A stretch of DNA of 5,286 bases, from contig JAUQYT010000032.1 of the NCBI GenBank assembly GCA_030587605.1, forward strand, positions 1-5,286, written 5' to 3'. Of the stretch, positions 5,067 through 5,286 are shown in pieces. The stretch is from Candidatus Njordarchaeum guaymasense. Its GTDB lineage: Archaea; Asgardarchaeota; Njordarchaeia; Njordarchaeales; Njordarchaeaceae. Made by a program: the position numbers and the translations under genes. Numbering within the stretch: the first letter of the stretch is position 1; each line of letters starts with the position of its first letter. The notes under the pieces are model-generated. The model ran no database searches. It was not told where the DNA came from and saw only the letters and a program-made list of their open reading frames with translations.

Positions 5067-5286
5067 TTGTTGCAGGACTCTAGATTAGAGCTAAAACTTG
5101 TTGCTTTCGTCTTATCTTTTCTCGTCTTTTATGGCACATTGGGCATGGGAAATACTGTGGTAGCATGGTCAAACGGTGGCTACAGCAGTGATCCCAACAA
5201 CCCCGACTACGGTACTCATGATTGGATAGCGGACCACGCGATGAACCTACTACCCTCCAATGAGTCGGGGTGGCTAATCGGGAACA
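5067..5286 (+). CDS. Secreted zinc-dependent phospholipase C / P1-nuclease-like protein, N-terminal part only
   Basis: Seventy-three codons are open to the right edge, so the gene is partial. Residues 3-10 hold few charges (R6, K10), followed by a hydrophobic core LVAFVLSFLVFYGTLGMG (11-28) and VVA at 31-33, a good signal-peptidase site. Cleavage there would leave a mature protein starting WSNGGYS, with GTHDWIADHA at residues 49-58. In zinc phospholipases C of the Bacillus cereus/Clostridium type the mature protein also starts with Trp, whose amino group and carbonyl bind zinc, and an early His in a THxxI/SHxWI helix is another ligand. W34 and H51 match this arrangement. The protein is therefore likely exported and zinc-binding, acting on phospholipids or another phosphoester outside the cell; the substrate cannot be judged from this fragment. 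TTG 5067 is preferred over TTG 5070 because of its spacing from GGTG. The remaining zinc ligands lie outside the window. Confidence 0.65.
   Translation, partial: MLQDSRLELKLVAFVLSFLVFYGTLGMGNTVVAWSNGGYSSDPNNPDYGTHDWIADHAMNLLPSNESGWLIGN

Overview
The window looks like ordinary chromosomal DNA from an archaeon. The evidence is TATA-box-like elements with purine-rich upstream (BRE-like) bases, short or loosely spaced Shine-Dalgarno matches, frequent TTG starts, an archaeal-type stand-alone nucleotidyltransferase, and a secreted zinc-phospholipase-C-like protein. The moderate base composition suggests a non-halophilic lineage, possibly Bathyarchaeia-like or another Thermoproteota. That placement is an inference from the gene set; nothing in the window fixes the taxonomy. 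There are no rRNA or tRNA genes, CRISPR arrays, insertion sequences or phage genes.

Layout from left to right. (1) 1-689, minus: the first 229 residues of an unrecognised polytopic membrane protein that runs off the left edge. (2) 690-933: a non-coding leader holding a promoter-like element and a perfect 8-bp stem-loop. (3) 934-1647, minus: a MNT-type nucleotidyltransferase with a probable C-terminal winged helix. (4) 1648-1879: a divergent regulatory region with a good TATA box for the nucleotidyltransferase and a 17-bp inverted repeat. (5) 1880-2107, plus: a 75-residue protein with eight cysteines, six of them in three tandem nine-residue C-x5-C-x2 units. (6) 2127-3299, minus: a family 4 (GT-B) glycosyltransferase, convergent with the cysteine-rich gene. 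(7) 3300-3573: a second divergent promoter region. (8) 3574-4428 and 4476-4919, plus: a TIM-barrel amidohydrolase and a YjbQ/UPF0047 protein, probably one operon. (9) 4920-5066: a T-rich stretch that may end transcription, then a candidate promoter. (10) 5067-5286, plus: the start of a secreted protein whose predicted mature N-terminus resembles zinc-dependent phospholipase C.

Apart from the amidohydrolase/YjbQ pair, the genes alternate in strand and look like separate transcription units, so no single pathway is evident. Two genes concern the cell surface or exterior (glycosyltransferase and exported phospholipase-C-like protein). The operon pairs a probable metal-dependent hydrolase or decarboxylase with a probable metal-binding small enzyme. 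The points most worth a second look are the cysteine nonapeptide repeat, the N-terminal Trp of the phospholipase-C-like protein, and an Asp-to-Asn change at a usual metal/catalytic position of the amidohydrolase. No multi-gene defence or other novel system is evident.
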